Below, in pieces: positions 25,189 through 36,873 of a DNA stretch of 60,000 nt. How positions within the stretch are numbered: the first letter of the stretch is position 1; the number at the start of each line of letters is the position of its first letter. The DNA is from Takakia lepidozioides (taxonomy: Eukaryota > Streptophyta > Takakiopsida > Takakiales > Takakiaceae). The stretch is taken from NCBI GenBank assembly GCA_030704615.1, contig CM060733.1, forward strand, positions 18,292,001-18,352,000, given 5' to 3'. A model generated the notes under the pieces. It worked only from the letters and a program-made list of their open reading frames with translations, had not been told where the DNA came from and searched no databases. Made by a program: the position numbers and the translations under genes.

Positions 25189-28100
25189 CTACCCTTCATA
25201 TCTACGGGGTGAATTGCTGTGAGTATTACTATCCCAAGTCCGTGTCCGCCTCACGATTCCTTTGTGGCCAGGGCTGTCGTCATATGAGTTGTCACTGTCA
25301 TCAGTGGCTGACTGCCCTTTGGAAAGGCGCTGCAGCAGCCGCTCTTGGTTTTGTGCTTCTGTGCGTCGCGTTCGAGGGTCCCTGCCTGCCACTTTCCTTT
25401 CCTGCATACAGAACATGTGGTAAGAAAAAGTAAAATGCAAACCTCATATCTGCTACATACCCAAAAACTTCCAGGTAATACACAGCCACGACAACAGCTT
25501 CCAGAGGAAAGTACCTTCAGGCCTGTAGTTTGTACATTTCACACATAGTTACCCTACCTTCCCTCAACATGAAATGGTTGTCTGCCCCAGAAGACCATCC
25601 AAATGCTTCACAAGTCTATCCCTCACTGAATCCCTGGACCCTGGGCCTCTTTCATATAGCTCATCAGCCAAGTTGAATGGGAACCTGTCTTTGGAAGTTC
25701 TAGTCACAGGTAAATTTGATGGGATAATTAATGCTCATCTTGATTGTTCACAAAAAAGGGTGCTGTTTGTTTGCTCAAGACAGATCAGTGGGAATTCTCG
25801 CCATTTACTACTACGAGTCTGTTAAGATTCTGCTAGGTGACCACGTAGAAGTTTAGGGTTGGTCTTCTACTCTATAATGATGTAGAAGGGCAATGAGTGT
25901 GACACCTCCACCAGCTGGAGTGGAAACTGCACTTCCTTTATTCGTCTCCTGTATTATCTGCCTGCCGCAATTGCCAAAGTCCAGAAATGGCAAACATCCA
26001 ACAGGACTTATACATTTCAAGAAGGGCCATCCTTGATCCATATGAGAATCCAGATTGACAACTGCATGTGGTGGCAAAATGTGCAGGTTGGATACTACCC
26101 AAGATCTGGTTGGGCTTGTAATTAAAAAGAACTTTTACCTCACGAAATGGGAACTCCTCAGCCTCAAGCATGTGCACAACATGTCCCATCTTCGGCCGCT
26201 TCTGTGCATCAGGATCGACACAGCGCAGAGCCACAAGCAGTGCTCGTTTGAGTGCCCGTGATGTTGGCTTCACTTCCATCCTAGGATCCGCCACATCTTC
26301 AGAGCGCCTGTTCCCCACCATTAGCTTTAACCAGTCCACTAGATTGATCTGCGCCAGCCAGCCAGTCAACCACAATATGAGTCCCTGGCAAGATTTCATG
26401 GGGTTGTCTCAAATTTCAGGGATTCCATGCAAAAAAAATAAGGGTTCATAGAAACACATCCAGGGCGACTTGATGAGCAACTTTGACACATCATTACCAG
26501 AGCATCCCCACAGCTTGCCCACAAAGAGATCGCACATCTTCTTGAACCACTGAGCATTGCAGGGCAAAATACTCCCTTCAAAAATCAAGAGACAACAAGA
26601 TCTCACATTGACTCTTGAATCCAACCCCAGTACCGAGTAATTTAGCATGACAAAGTACAACTATTTAATGGGTTTCCAGCTCCCCCGACTGTATTCTACT
26701 ACTCAGGTGTACGTCCTGAAATTCTGTTGTATGAATTTCTCCCATTAGCTCTTGGTACTTTTTCTTGTTAACAGGTCTATTTTTGTCTGTTTCCGGATTC
26801 TAAGCCTTTGACAGCGCCGTGACCTCAGGACGGAGGCTTGTGAATGGAAGTTTGGAAGATAACTAAATACGAAACCATTCACTGGAGGCAGCACTGTTAT
26901 CACACTCACCAGAGAACACACTACTCAATGACATGGGACGAAACATTTACCCCAGGGCCACCGACAAAGAAATCAGGAAGAGGGAGAGAACAGGAGTGAG
27001 CCGTGGCAAAGAAGAGGGTGTGGGATGAACTTCAAGGTGAAATACCTCGCCTGTTGCACGATTGTAGTCCACTGGATCTCGCCCTGTGATGATCTCCATG
27101 AGAAGCACACCGAAGCTGTACACGTCACTTCTCTCATTGAGCAAGCCTGTACTTGCATACTCAGGGGCCACGTACCTGCCCCCACCAAGCATATGCAGAG
27201 CCAAAGGTATATTAGCCAGCAAAGCCAACTCCAATTCAGCCAACCACCTCTCTAGCATGAGTGGTCCTGGGATCTATATAAATGTGTAAGTGACCTATTT
27301 GGCACCTATCTCACAACTCCCTCCCTCACTCCAAAACATGCTTATAAACATGCTCCTCAAATGCCCGGCTCATTTTCCACAAAATACTGAAGGAACAAGG
27401 TGCAAAAGACAAACCCAAATGTGCCCATGACACGGGTCGTAACATGGCTCTTCCCTGAGCCCAGAAGCTTCGCCAGCCCAAAATCTGACACCTTAGCATT
27501 CCATTGAGAATCCACCAGGATGTTGCTCGATTTGACATCACGATGCACCACCTTTGGCTCCAGTGCCTCGTGCAAATATGCTAACCTGCAGCATGGCTTT
27601 CTTGAAGTCAGATCTCTCTCTTTTCCCCTCCCAATACCTATTCACCCTTTTGATCGAAGAAGCATCTCTCTAACTGCCTGAGTCACCCCAATTCGATCAA
27701 TGTCAAAGGATTGCATGGGATCCAGGAAGCTACCTTTAATCAACATGGACTTACGCGAGTATTCAACATGAGACTTGCAGAAGAGGGGGGACAGTGGTCA
27801 AGAGAAAGCCAGGATACAAGCCTAAATTTGGGGAGGCTGCATGTTGTTAGTCATATACTATCATGACATCTCTGGCTCAACCGGGATAAACAATATGCAT
27901 GCAGGTAGACTCTTCTCACCCCTTTGCAGTTCCCATGACAATCCTCATACGGGCCTCCCATGAGAGTGTAGTTGACTGTGACAAAGGTCCGTGCAGCCAC
28001 TGCTCCAAATTGCCATTGTCCACATACTCATAGACTAGCATCCTGTGCCACATGAAATGGACCTGGCTGTTAGAAGTGACAGTATCACATTCTTTGAAAT

Positions 28101-29971
28101 TACAACACTACTCGATCGATCAAGAGAACCTTACTGTCCTCCCTGGTGTGTGCATGTCATGTAGATAACAAACACACCCTACCCAACATCCCAGCAATGT
28201 CTGTTGTATTGGAGGATTCTTCAGGGCAGGAGTGGTAGAGGATTTTGATGAGGGGAAAAAATCCACCATGCACAAAGTGCGTCAGACGTATCATGAGGAG
28301 AATCGTATTTGAAAAAAATAAAATAAAAATCCAGATGGTGTACCGGATGGTGTACAAAAACTTTGCAGAGCATCACTCTGACCCATGGGTCCCACCTCTA
28401 CTTTCCTGTTGGAGACTGCATTACTCCTAGATCTCCACATCCCCGATTTCGCCACCTTTTCTGCCCAGTCCAAACTGGGTGACACGTTCTATGACAATTT
28501 GGCTCGAGAAGTAAAATCTATATCTCTTCCCAGTGGAGCAAAAAGTTGTGATTGGCTACTCCCTCATCTATGGCAATTCAGAATGGACAAGAAGAGTGTA
28601 GTTTGGAACTTCATCATATCTCCCACAAAAATGATCTTTAGTCTTTTCCAATCAGACCCATGGACTGCAAACCAATGGGGTCCACACTGATAAAGAGATA
28701 AAGCACTATCCATTGACTGGCCTGCAGGACATACTTCCAATCAGGCCTTGTATAGGCTGAGTTTGGTGCATCAGAAGACCATTACCATCTTCCACCTCTT
28801 TGACGGGGGATAAAATGAGTGCACATGACAAGCATAAAATGGAACAAATAGGAAGTATGACAAGTACCTGTGAGCACCTTCAGCACAGTAACCCAGCAGC
28901 CGCACTAAGTTCTTGTGCCGCACTCGGCCAATAGCCTCCACCTCCACCCTAAACTCCTTTTCAGCCTGCCCCCTACAAAAAGAACATATTTCAAATTTCT
29001 TCAGTTGTGTTATCCTCCTCCATTCACCAGTCATCGGCTACTTCTCTCCCTCCCTTCTGCTGGAACTACTAAGTACCCACAGTTTAATGCCCTGAAAGTA
29101 TGATATCCATCTATACCAAAGCACCTTACCTGTTGTTGAGGAGATTTTTTACTGCAACCAGAGTACCATCAGGCAGCTGGCCTCGGTAAACAATGCCGTA
29201 TCCACCCTCCCCCAGCACATTGACATCTGCAAATCCATTGGTTGCAACTTCCAGCTCTCGCAGTGGATACCACTGTCCCCATCCTAAGTGGGACACTTCA
29301 GGAGCTGATCCAACTGGCGAATCCAAGGACCTTGTTGAAGCTGAACCTCCACTCAGGCTCATGACGGAACCCTTGTCAGTAGCATCAGCCGCCAACAAGC
29401 TGCGCCTCTCCCCATCAGATCCCAGATGTGAAACAACTGTCTGCATTTGCACGGAGCTCTCGTGTGTTTGGACACCCTCTGTTCTCACCACGGCATCTCC
29501 TTGCAAAATATGCTGCGCAGCGAGTGCATTCCTCTCCCTCTCTAGGAGAGATTGCATCTCCCCCTTCCAGTTCACACTATTCTTTGCGGCCCCAGAATTT
29601 CCCTTGGCTCCCCCTTTCTCTGCATAGTGTTTACCATCGCCTACATGTACTACCCCTTTCTCCGTCGAGTCCTTCTCCCCAGAGTTTTCGCTGATCGTGA
29701 GCAGTATGGGATCCGGTGGTGGTAAATACGTGTTGCCTACTCTATCTATCCTAACTTCCTTGATCTCTTTCGAATTGTCCGGGATATTATGCGTTGGCAG
29801 CTTATCGTGTGTGCTCTTGGTACGTCGCCGAGATAATAGCCACAGCCACAAGATGAAGAGAGTTACGACTATGACCACAGCGACACATATGCCAATGACT
29901 GCCCATAGCTTGAGCCCAAAAATGTTAGTACTCTTGGACAGCTCAGTACTTAATCCACTTGGCCCCATCAT
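25189..29971 (-). CDS. Receptor-like protein kinase, At2g42960/At5g18500 type, seven exons
   Basis: Minus-strand exons 29971-29130, 28972-28868, 28042-27920, 27585-27415, 27175-27046, 26348-26139 and 25401-25189 all have GT/AG borders and matching phases and total 1794 bp (597 aa). The protein starts at ATG 29971 with the family N-terminus ([13 protein letters not shown]) and has one membrane segment at about 22-46 and almost no extracellular part. A juxtamembrane stretch leads to [19 protein letters not shown] and a Ser/Thr kinase domain: glycine loop GEGGYGIVY from 254, AVK lysine 275, HRD 371-373, DFG 391-393, APE in exon 5. All catalytic residues are present. The last exon is a charged, Asp/Ser-rich tail. 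It acts at the plasma membrane in signalling; ligand and partners cannot be told from sequence. Confidence 0.93.
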
Positions 29972-31803
29972 CTTCGAATCTGGATTGTGAAGAGAGTGAA
30001 GCCAAGAAGACTTCCAAAAACACCAGTGGGGAACTGTGAGAGAAGGAGTGACAGGTCTTCTTACCAAGGGAAAAAGAGCACCCCTTCCACACTGAGAGCC
30101 GAAAAGTGGGAGTGAGCCTCTTGCGAAGAGTCTCAATGACTTACCGTTCAGGCTACAATTCTCCACGTAGTGCGTTAGTCTGCACTTTGCAACTGACTCT
30201 GGAGTCACAATGTGGACGTGAGACAACTCAAAAAGCAGATTGTAGCTACACTTTCGCACCAAGTTTGAAAGCTTCGTCTGTCTCACACAGACTCTCACTA
30301 CCTTGGATCACACTCGTCCCAGCACACATCCTCTTCCGTGAAACACCTGTCTCAATGATGTCAAAAGGATTATAGCCCAAGCTTTCAAAGGACCAGAGCC
30401 TTGATACTTCGGACCTTTTACCCTTCCCAGCCGAAATACAGAAATGCCTGAGCGTCCAATCAAAATGTGCATTCTATCAAAAGATATATCCTTTCAACAG
30501 CCTCGCGACACGTCTTAAGGACGGCCAAGCCTAGGAGAGATTGCTGTCTGTGAAGTAGCTTGCGAGAAACTGGATAGCCGATCCCCGCGAGCTCAACCAC
30601 GTCCTTAAAACTCTGGGCACGGACAGGACTGGGCAAGTAAAGCTCAGCAGAAGGCTTGAGAAAGGTGGTAATGATCAAGAGAGTGATCATGGAGCCAGCA
30701 TTCAGACACTCCTTTTCCTTTCTCGACAAGATCCGGGCACCGGCTAGTTCAATTCAATCCTCAGGCCTACGAAGCTTCCAAAAGCTGAAAGATCAACTAC
30801 CTGTGTACAAACACTTGTTCCCCTTGATGGACGAAGCCCGAACTCACACGTACGGCTAAGCGCCGCCTTCTGGCCAGTTGCTCTCATATGGCAGCATAGT
30901 GAAGTGAAATGACCTACATTTCCCGGAAACGCCTTCTCAAGCTTATCAGAGAAACCAAGTATACTGCTTCATTGAGCAAAAGATGCATGGGAGAGATAAC
31001 ACAATGAGGAGGACAATTTACCGAACATCCGAAGAGATGGAACGACCATAAACAGATCAGAAAGTCCTTAATCGTAGCGACCTCACCAAATAGAGGTGCG
31101 TAAGGAGACAGACTGATGCTGCACCTCCAAGAAAGAGGAGGAGAGCGAGAGAGTCTCAGGCCTCCAGGCAAAACAACACCACAGACAGATGTCTAACACT
31201 GTCGAAGCTGGAAGAAATATAATAAATCAATTAGACAACAAGAGGGAACACAAAGGAGCTGAAATACAGAAGCGGGAGCGGCCCCACCGCATAAACAGCT
31301 ATGTATCCCTGCGAGAAACTCTGACAACAGATGGTGTCAGAGAAAGGAACTGTGACGGAATAATGAATCCAGGGGAGAGAAGGGGAAGAAAGGGAAGAAG
31401 AGCAGAGCAGCAGGCAAGGAGAGCCCAGGGCCTCTCTTCTCGCAGGCAGGCAAGCAAAGAAGACGAGGCAGCGAGAGCCAGAGCAGCGGCCCGCCCCAGT
31501 AGCCAGTTTCGCCACTTTTGCGCCGCGATATTGGCGCCCAACGGGAAGTTTTGCCGGCGTGGCAAAAACCACTACTATCTTTACTGTATACGTTCAACGG
31601 ACTACCGGTTATCCACCCTTCCCCTCCCCTCCCACTCGGGATCTGAGCGGGGCGTATTTGATGCGTATATACGGGGTGCAGTACACGTTCCGACACTACG
31701 CTCCAGGTTATCTGCTAACAGAGGCATCCATCTCATCTCATCTCTGGCTGATCCATCCATCCATCTCTGGTAAACAGCCTGTCTTTAAGAGGATGTTGTG
31801 GAG
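29972..31803. other. Upstream region between two divergent genes
   Basis: Likely 5' untranslated and promoter DNA for the kinase (-) and the exon at 31804 (+). A GC-rich cluster at about 31505-31565 holds ATTGGCGCC and TTTTGCCGG, which resemble E2F sites. The open frame at 31189-31773 is compositionally biased and has no recognisable domain. Confidence 0.4.
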
Positions 31804-31902
31804 ATGGCAGATATTGCGGCAGCTGAGGCTGAGACGATACGAAAGCAGGAAGAGTTCTTTTCGCAACCTACGACGGAGCTCCGGAAAAGGCTGTTGGCAG
31901 AG
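31804..31902 (+). CDS. Possible first coding exon, unidentified
   Basis: Thirty-three codons (starting MADIAAAEAETIRKQ, ending ELRKRLLAE) run from ATG 31804 directly to a splice donor (GAG|GTAACG). The composition is helix-like and charged, as in a real N-terminus. I do not recognise the protein and could not find following exons with confidence before 33.0 kb. Confidence 0.35.
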
Positions 31903-33086
31903 GTAACGAAGGAGTGAGGGGGGAAGAAGAAGAAGTAGAAGACGGGGAAGTTGAAACGGGTCCAAGTTAATGATCTAGGAGCTCCAAGGGGTCAATGTTG
32001 TCTCTGGATTTTACTTCAAAAGTGGGGGAGGTGTTGCTGTTGTGCAATTCAGCAGAGATGGAGGGCACTAGATGAGCAGCAAAAGATGCTCTTCTGATTT
32101 TCTAGGTCTCCATCAAGTCACGCGAGGACCAAAGGAAGTACTAGCATGTAGCTTCAGTAGTCTTGCATGCCAGGGAGGGTTTTGTTGCTGGGAGAAGATG
32201 AGCACAGACTGGTTCCAGCAACTTGAGATTGATCTTCCCTCACCAGTACACACAGGGCTATTCGAATTGAACAGTCCCTTATCTAGTGATGCAGCTTGAT
32301 TTTGGACTAACAATAGCATTGATAAAGCATCATTGCTGACGTTTGACTTCCATAGCAAAATTGGAAGCATACGATTTCATATCTCATCAAGCTGTAGAAA
32401 ACATGTTGGAGTTGACCCTTTGGAAGAAAGTACTTCTTTCCTCACAGGCTGTGTTGCGCTATTCTTTCCACATGCTAGTCCCATCAAGATTTTGTTGTGT
32501 TATCATCTCTGGTAGAAGTATGAACCCAAGAAAACACATGGGGCTGGGCGGCCACCGATCAAAGTTTCGCTTACTACTTAGACAACGGTTGTTTATACAC
32601 ATAGATGTAGGAGACAATGCGGTCGAGCACCCATGTGGGAAGCCAGGTCAGAAGTGACATCGACAACGACATGTGGCCACCAGAATATCGGCGGGGGGGT
32701 TGTGTCCTTGTTACTACTTTCACCACCTGATCACAAGCAATGTCACGGCATGAATCAGCAAGTGAGTTTTCGCATCTGCGAAAAAGAACTCACCTCAAAC
32801 AAGGATCTGCTGCAGGGCACCTGAGCAAAGATAGTTCACCATACACCTCTAGATAGATTGACTACATCTGAATACTTATGTGAGCTCACTGAGATGAAGC
32901 AAGAAGAGACGAGTAGTAAAACTAGTTGCGTAGGTTGATAGAAAATCGCTAGATCTAGCATGTCATGGGTTCACCAAGTCCAGGTGCACCAATTAGGACT
33001 GCACTTCTTTCAGCAACTAAGGCTGAAGGTCACATTCTTTAGACTTTCTTTGAGGTCGGAGGGCCATGGATGGATCAAAGAGGTAC
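31903..33086. other. Introns or intergenic DNA, no certain exon
   Basis: May hold later exons of the gene starting at 31804 (+) and of the dehydrogenase (-). A protein-like run (WFQQLEIDLPSPVH) occurs at about 32210-32250 (+) but its borders are unclear. Confidence 0.35.
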
Positions 33087-33770
33087 CTCTTTAGCAAACT
33101 GGGCTGCTGGAGTGGATTTCGGGATTCCCATTGTCCCCGCCATCTTCAACATGGCAGCCTCAAATCCTCGATACAAGGACCATTCCTTCTTTCGTAAGCT
33201 TGCAGCGAAAATTTCACCTATATTCGAATTAATTGAGCCAGGAATGATGGTGATGAGATCTATGTTCAGTGGCTTCAGTTCCAGGCGCAACGTGTCAGAG
33301 AGAGAGAAGATAGATGCCTTTGTTGCACCGTAGGCGCCGACCCATGGCAATGAAAGACGGCCAAGCCCACTAGCTATATTGACAATCTTTCCTCCACCTT
33401 GAGAGACCATGTGGGGAACCACAGCTTGTATCATAGAGAGCCCCCCAAACACATTCACCTCAAAAATGCGACGAACCTGTTCCATTGGTACTTCAGCCAA
33501 TGGGCCCATCAATCCGATCCCAGCATTGTTGACCAAAACATCGATACGGCCTGCTTTCGTGATAACAGATTCAACACCTTCTCTTACGGACTTTTCGGAA
33601 GTTATGTCAATCTGCAGGGTATGAATCCCGTGTGACAGAAGGTCGCTCATGGTTTCCAAAGCTTGCACGTCAGAAGCAAACACCTGGTATCCCCGGGCTG
33701 CAAAGAAACGACTGTACTCATGGCCTATTCCCCCTTTGGCACATCCGGTTACTAGCACAACATTGCTCAT
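33087..33770 (-). CDS. Short-chain dehydrogenase/reductase, first exon
   Basis: From ATG 33770 the exon encodes 228 residues of a classical SDR and ends at a GT donor (AAAGAG|GTACCT) at 33087. It shows the Rossmann cofactor motif TGCAKGGIG (8-16), NNAG (81-84), the catalytic Ser134, Tyr147 and Lys151 (YGATK), and the IPGS stretch after the last core strand. It most resembles the AYR1-like group (NADPH-dependent 1-acyl-dihydroxyacetone-phosphate reductases), which work in lipid synthesis at the ER. That assignment is by general similarity only. The C-terminal exon was not identified downstream; without splicing the frame ends three codons later. Confidence 0.82.
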
Positions 33771-34337
33771 TCTCCTCAGTCGCCTATCTGATCCTCAAAC
33801 TTGTTGATGCCAATCCCCTCGTTTTCTTCAATCTAGAGCGGCTCCTTGCGCATTCTCAGATCCTCCCGCTGCAAGTGTGCTCATATGCTTTTGTTGGCTC
33901 TCTTGTAGAGAGAGACTTAGCGGAGACATGCAAGTCAATGGAGAAAATGTGATCAAAGTACCTTACATCGTGTCAAGGCGCTGATTGGTGTGTTGTGCTG
34001 GTAATGCTCCCTAGTCCTCTTATGTTGTGCCAAAGCAAAGCAAGAGAGCCAGTTGCCGTTTGAGGCTTATTGATAATCGATTGTCAGAGCGAGAGAGATG
34101 CAACCGAGCTCAAGTCGAACCTGCAGCACGGTAAAGACATCGGCAGGCGCCAATCTAGTACAATCTAGTACGGCTCAAAAGTGTGGGGCCCCAATTAAAC
34201 CCCAACCCTACAATAATGTCGAATAATTTGTGACGGGACTGCTCAAATTTTTTGTTTTTATTTATTTATTTATTTAGGAAAGGGGACTAAGGCCCTTTTA
34301 ATCAAATTAAATAAAACAAATTTGCATTTGCCCCGCC
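33771..34337. other. Dehydrogenase upstream region
   Basis: Probable promoter and intergenic DNA. A TTTA-repeat microsatellite lies at about 34256-34275. No gene seen. Confidence 0.5.
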
Positions 34338-34535
34338 TGGCTGCAATCAAGAAATACCATGGCAATAAGTCTGATGCCTTACATTTCTTAAAGACTACTT
34401 ACAAAAAGTTTGGTTGACCTAGTGGTCTATGAAAAGCTTGCCAAGAACCAGTCTCTATGATTGGTTTACAACAACAGGAGAACTGAAAGCTAATTACATT
34501 CAATGTGCAGTAGAATTGGGTACATCAGTTCAGAA
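34338..34535 (+). pseudogene. Pogo/Tigger-like transposase relic, 5' piece
   Basis: Protein-like frames with stops and a frameshift (AIKKYHGNKSDALHFLK, then SLYDWFTTTGELKANY) read up to the insertion point at 34535 and continue at 46270. They resemble the N-terminal helix-turn-helix region of a pogo/CENP-B-like transposase. Positions 34532-34535 (AGAA) are the left copy of the target duplication. Confidence 0.65.
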
Positions 34536-34883
34536 TGTCAAGTTAAATAAGCACAGTGTGAAAACAGCTAGAATAAAACTAGTTATTTGTATTTAACACT
34601 TGGATTTAGGTCAAGTGTTAAATCAGGTGTCAAGTTTAGTTTGACACCTGGTCCGTCTTATCTTCACGAGAGCGGCCGTCGCGCGGCTCATCTCTCTCGA
34701 GTTGAGCCTGCGCGACCGAGCTCCTGCATCGTTTAGGATTGAGTGTGCTCATGATGGGAGTGTAGGTTGTTGTGGGGTGGAGTCCCCACAGCTTGGGGTG
34801 CCCCTGGCTCGACTACTATTTCTAAGAGTGATGGTTTGGTTTTCATGTTTTGTGTCAACAGTGTGTTCGTTGGTTTCTTATCA
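34536..34883 (+). repeat. Terminal repeat A1 of DNMT-gypsy copy 1
   Basis: A 348-bp repeat (TGTCAAG...TTATCA) recurs at 45836-46183. It contains three stem-loops: TTTAACACTTG with CAAGTGTTAAA (34592-34622), CAGGTGTCAA with TTGACACCTG (34624-34650), and a GC-rich stem 34678-34690 / 34703-34716. Unlike the 3' end of the element, no B repeat flanks it. Confidence 0.92.
34688..34702 (+). promoter_or_regulatory. Self-primer loop (proposed)
   Basis: The loop of the third hairpin in A1 (TCATCTCTCTCGAGT) is the exact reverse complement of 34883-34897, directly after A1. By analogy with Tf1-type self-priming elements, the RNA would start about here and its 5' end would pair with the primer site. Confidence 0.7.
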
Positions 34884-34897
34884 CTCGAGAGAGATGA
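34883..34897 (+). promoter_or_regulatory. Self-complementary primer binding site (proposed)
   Basis: ACTCGAGAGAGATGA begins at the last base of A1, where a primer site is expected, and pairs over 15 bases with the hairpin loop in A1. It does not match the tRNA-Met site of the other gypsy family. The pairing is conserved in copy 3 with a compensating change. Confidence 0.7.
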
Positions 34898-34907
34898 TCT
34901 CTTACCT

Positions 34908-34913
34908 GTGAGT
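34908..34913 (+). promoter_or_regulatory. Conserved splice-donor-like GTGAGT in the leader
   Basis: GTGAGTGC lies shortly after the primer site in copy 1 (34908) and copy 3 (57334) although the surrounding sequence has diverged. It may be the donor of a leader intron. Inference only. Confidence 0.3.
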
Positions 34914-34972
34914 GCAAGGTAGGAGTCGAGGGTTAGCACTTGCAAGATTACCTGTGTGTAAGTAGTACTTAG

Positions 34973-35158
34973 TTTGAGAAGCATATCATTGAATGTGATC
35001 ACAAGATTCAGCGTGCCCTGAAACGCCTGGAGGATGACGATGCCGGAGCCGCCACTGTTATTGTAGTCGCTAAAGCTACCAAGTCACCAGAGGCTTTGGA
35101 GTACACGAGGAGAGACTTAAAAATGCAGCAGCAAATGCTAGTTGGCACCTATGCGTGA
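34973..35158 (+). pseudogene. Captured LUC7-like exon
   Basis: After an acceptor-like TACTTAG the sequence encodes HIIECDHKIQRALKRLEDDD and continues with TKSPEALEYTRRDL. This matches the helical region of LUC7-like U1 snRNP proteins (ECDRKI.RALKRLE). The frame stops at 35157 and nothing else of LUC7 follows, so it is a fragment inside the element leader, probably taken up as genomic DNA. Confidence 0.65.
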
Positions 35159-35843
35159 TCCTTCTGGATGATTGTTTCCCCAGTAAGCTTATAGAGAAGC
35201 TCTACCGTGCAGCATGAGCAGCGCTGGCAAGCTGTGAACGCTGATACCTGCACTCTTGCAGTCTTGGAGTCCAAGCTAGGACACGGGGAATACGACCGGT
35301 CAACAACCAAGGTGCTGCATTTGATCAACAATCCTGAAGCGGAGGGAGCCCAGGCCACGGACTAGCTCGTCTCGTCTTACCCTGGGAGTGCAAAGGATGA
35401 ATAGGTGAAGATCCTTTGGCAGATCAGAGCAGGGCGGAGCTCGTTGCGTTGACTGGCTAGCCGTTATATGGTCGACAGTCGTTTAAGCTGCAGGGTTACG
35501 TTGCCGGGTGATCGATATTGTTTCCAGGTTTTCATTTGGTGGGCATGCCGGGAGCGTGGAGGTGTGAGGAGTGGCAGGGCTTTCATCAGTTGCATCTTTC
35601 TTAGCTGCTGTGTGTTTCACTAGTTGAACATCTTCGAAGCTGAATTACGGCTCAATTGGAAACCCGTACCCTGCTACTTCTGCCTATCGAGGTTATGGTG
35701 GGGGTGGATCAGGAGGGCAGGTGTTCCAGCTCCAGTTGTGTGCATATGTAACCTACCTCCCCGTAATCTCTTTTAGTTCTCCTCTAGAAGAGGTTACTTA
35801 CTTGGACTGACAGGACCTGGATCAGTCTGGAAGAAAGTTTGAC

Positions 35844-36131
35844 CTGCGAATAACGTCCGTCCTTGTGATCCTTCTTCCTGTTCAAGAACCAGTCAGGTAT
35901 CTTGAACTGCCGGGGATTCGCGACAATCACCATCAAGTTCTTCAGCTCCGCACCCGACAGCTCACCAGCTCTCTTGCTGGTGTCGACGTCCGCTCTTGCA
36001 GACCAGGTTAGCAAAACGGCGCCCCAATCCCTTGATGGAGGTCAAAGCGAACATGATCTTCTGCCGTCCATCTACATTTGTGTTGAGCACTCGCAAAATG
36101 TGCTGAAATCTTCGTTGGCGATGAGCGACAT
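35844..36131 (-). pseudogene. RPS18: Captured RPS18 exon, antisense, two small deletions
   Basis: Antisense to the element, ATG 36131 starts MSLIANEDF and the frame continues as [28 protein letters not shown] and [20 protein letters not shown], ending at GRYSQ with a GT donor at 35844. This is the N-terminal part of cytosolic ribosomal protein S18. A one-base deletion near 36112 and a two-base deletion near 36000 break the frame. The kept splice donor shows the segment came from genomic DNA, not from mRNA of RPS18. Confidence 0.85.
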
Positions 36132-36873
36132 GGTGGATCCCCGCGCAGCAGCGATCCTCGCGCTGTGTAGCTTCACAGGCAAGCGGCAAAGAGGCAAGGA
36201 GGCAGTAGAGTCAGCTGTTGGTGAGGCGAGATAGAAGCACTTTGGGTCTTCAATCCTGAGTACCTCTTTCAGAATATTAAATCCCAACGGACATCAATAC
36301 ATGTGGGAAAGACCTCATACCGCATGTATAAGCATCCCCAGCCATTGGAATGGCGTTGTGCGGCATAGTGAGGAGACGATGCAGGGCATCCATGGCAGCG
36401 AGCACGCAAGAAGAAGCAAGTAGCACTGAAGACACATGATCACAGTGAGGATCAGAAGGACCTAACAGCCCCAGTACTTGAGCGTTGTTCGACACCAGCT
36501 TGATTTTGCATAGACCTGGAGGGGAACGGCCTCGGGAACCCGTAGGTAACCTGGGAACAATTTTTAATGGCGAGAACGTTTTGGTGTTAAAAAACAAAAA
36601 AAACAAAAAAAATGGCTCTTTTTAATCTAATTTAAATGATTTAGAGCCTAATTGGTCATAACTTTGTCAAATGGACTCTGTTTGACTCTGTTTTTGGGGG
36701 GATAGCTGCAGGAAGGAGAAATCTACCTTATCTAAACCTGGTTTCTGTTTTGGGGACTCTGCTAAAAATCTATGGAATTTTTAGAGTGTGAGTGTGCCAC
36801 GAAATATCCACAATCCTGTTTCTAGAACCTGTGCTGGTCTATATGAGAGACAACCTGTGGATGTACTCCTTGT

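Noticed and set aside
31189-31773. 194-codon plus-strand frame
   Set aside because: Biased composition, no motif, opposite overlapping frames of similar length; likely chance in GC-rich upstream DNA.
35784-36234. Functional RPS18 gene
   Set aside because: Two small deletions break the frame, later exons are absent, and it lies inside the bounds of the retrotransposon.
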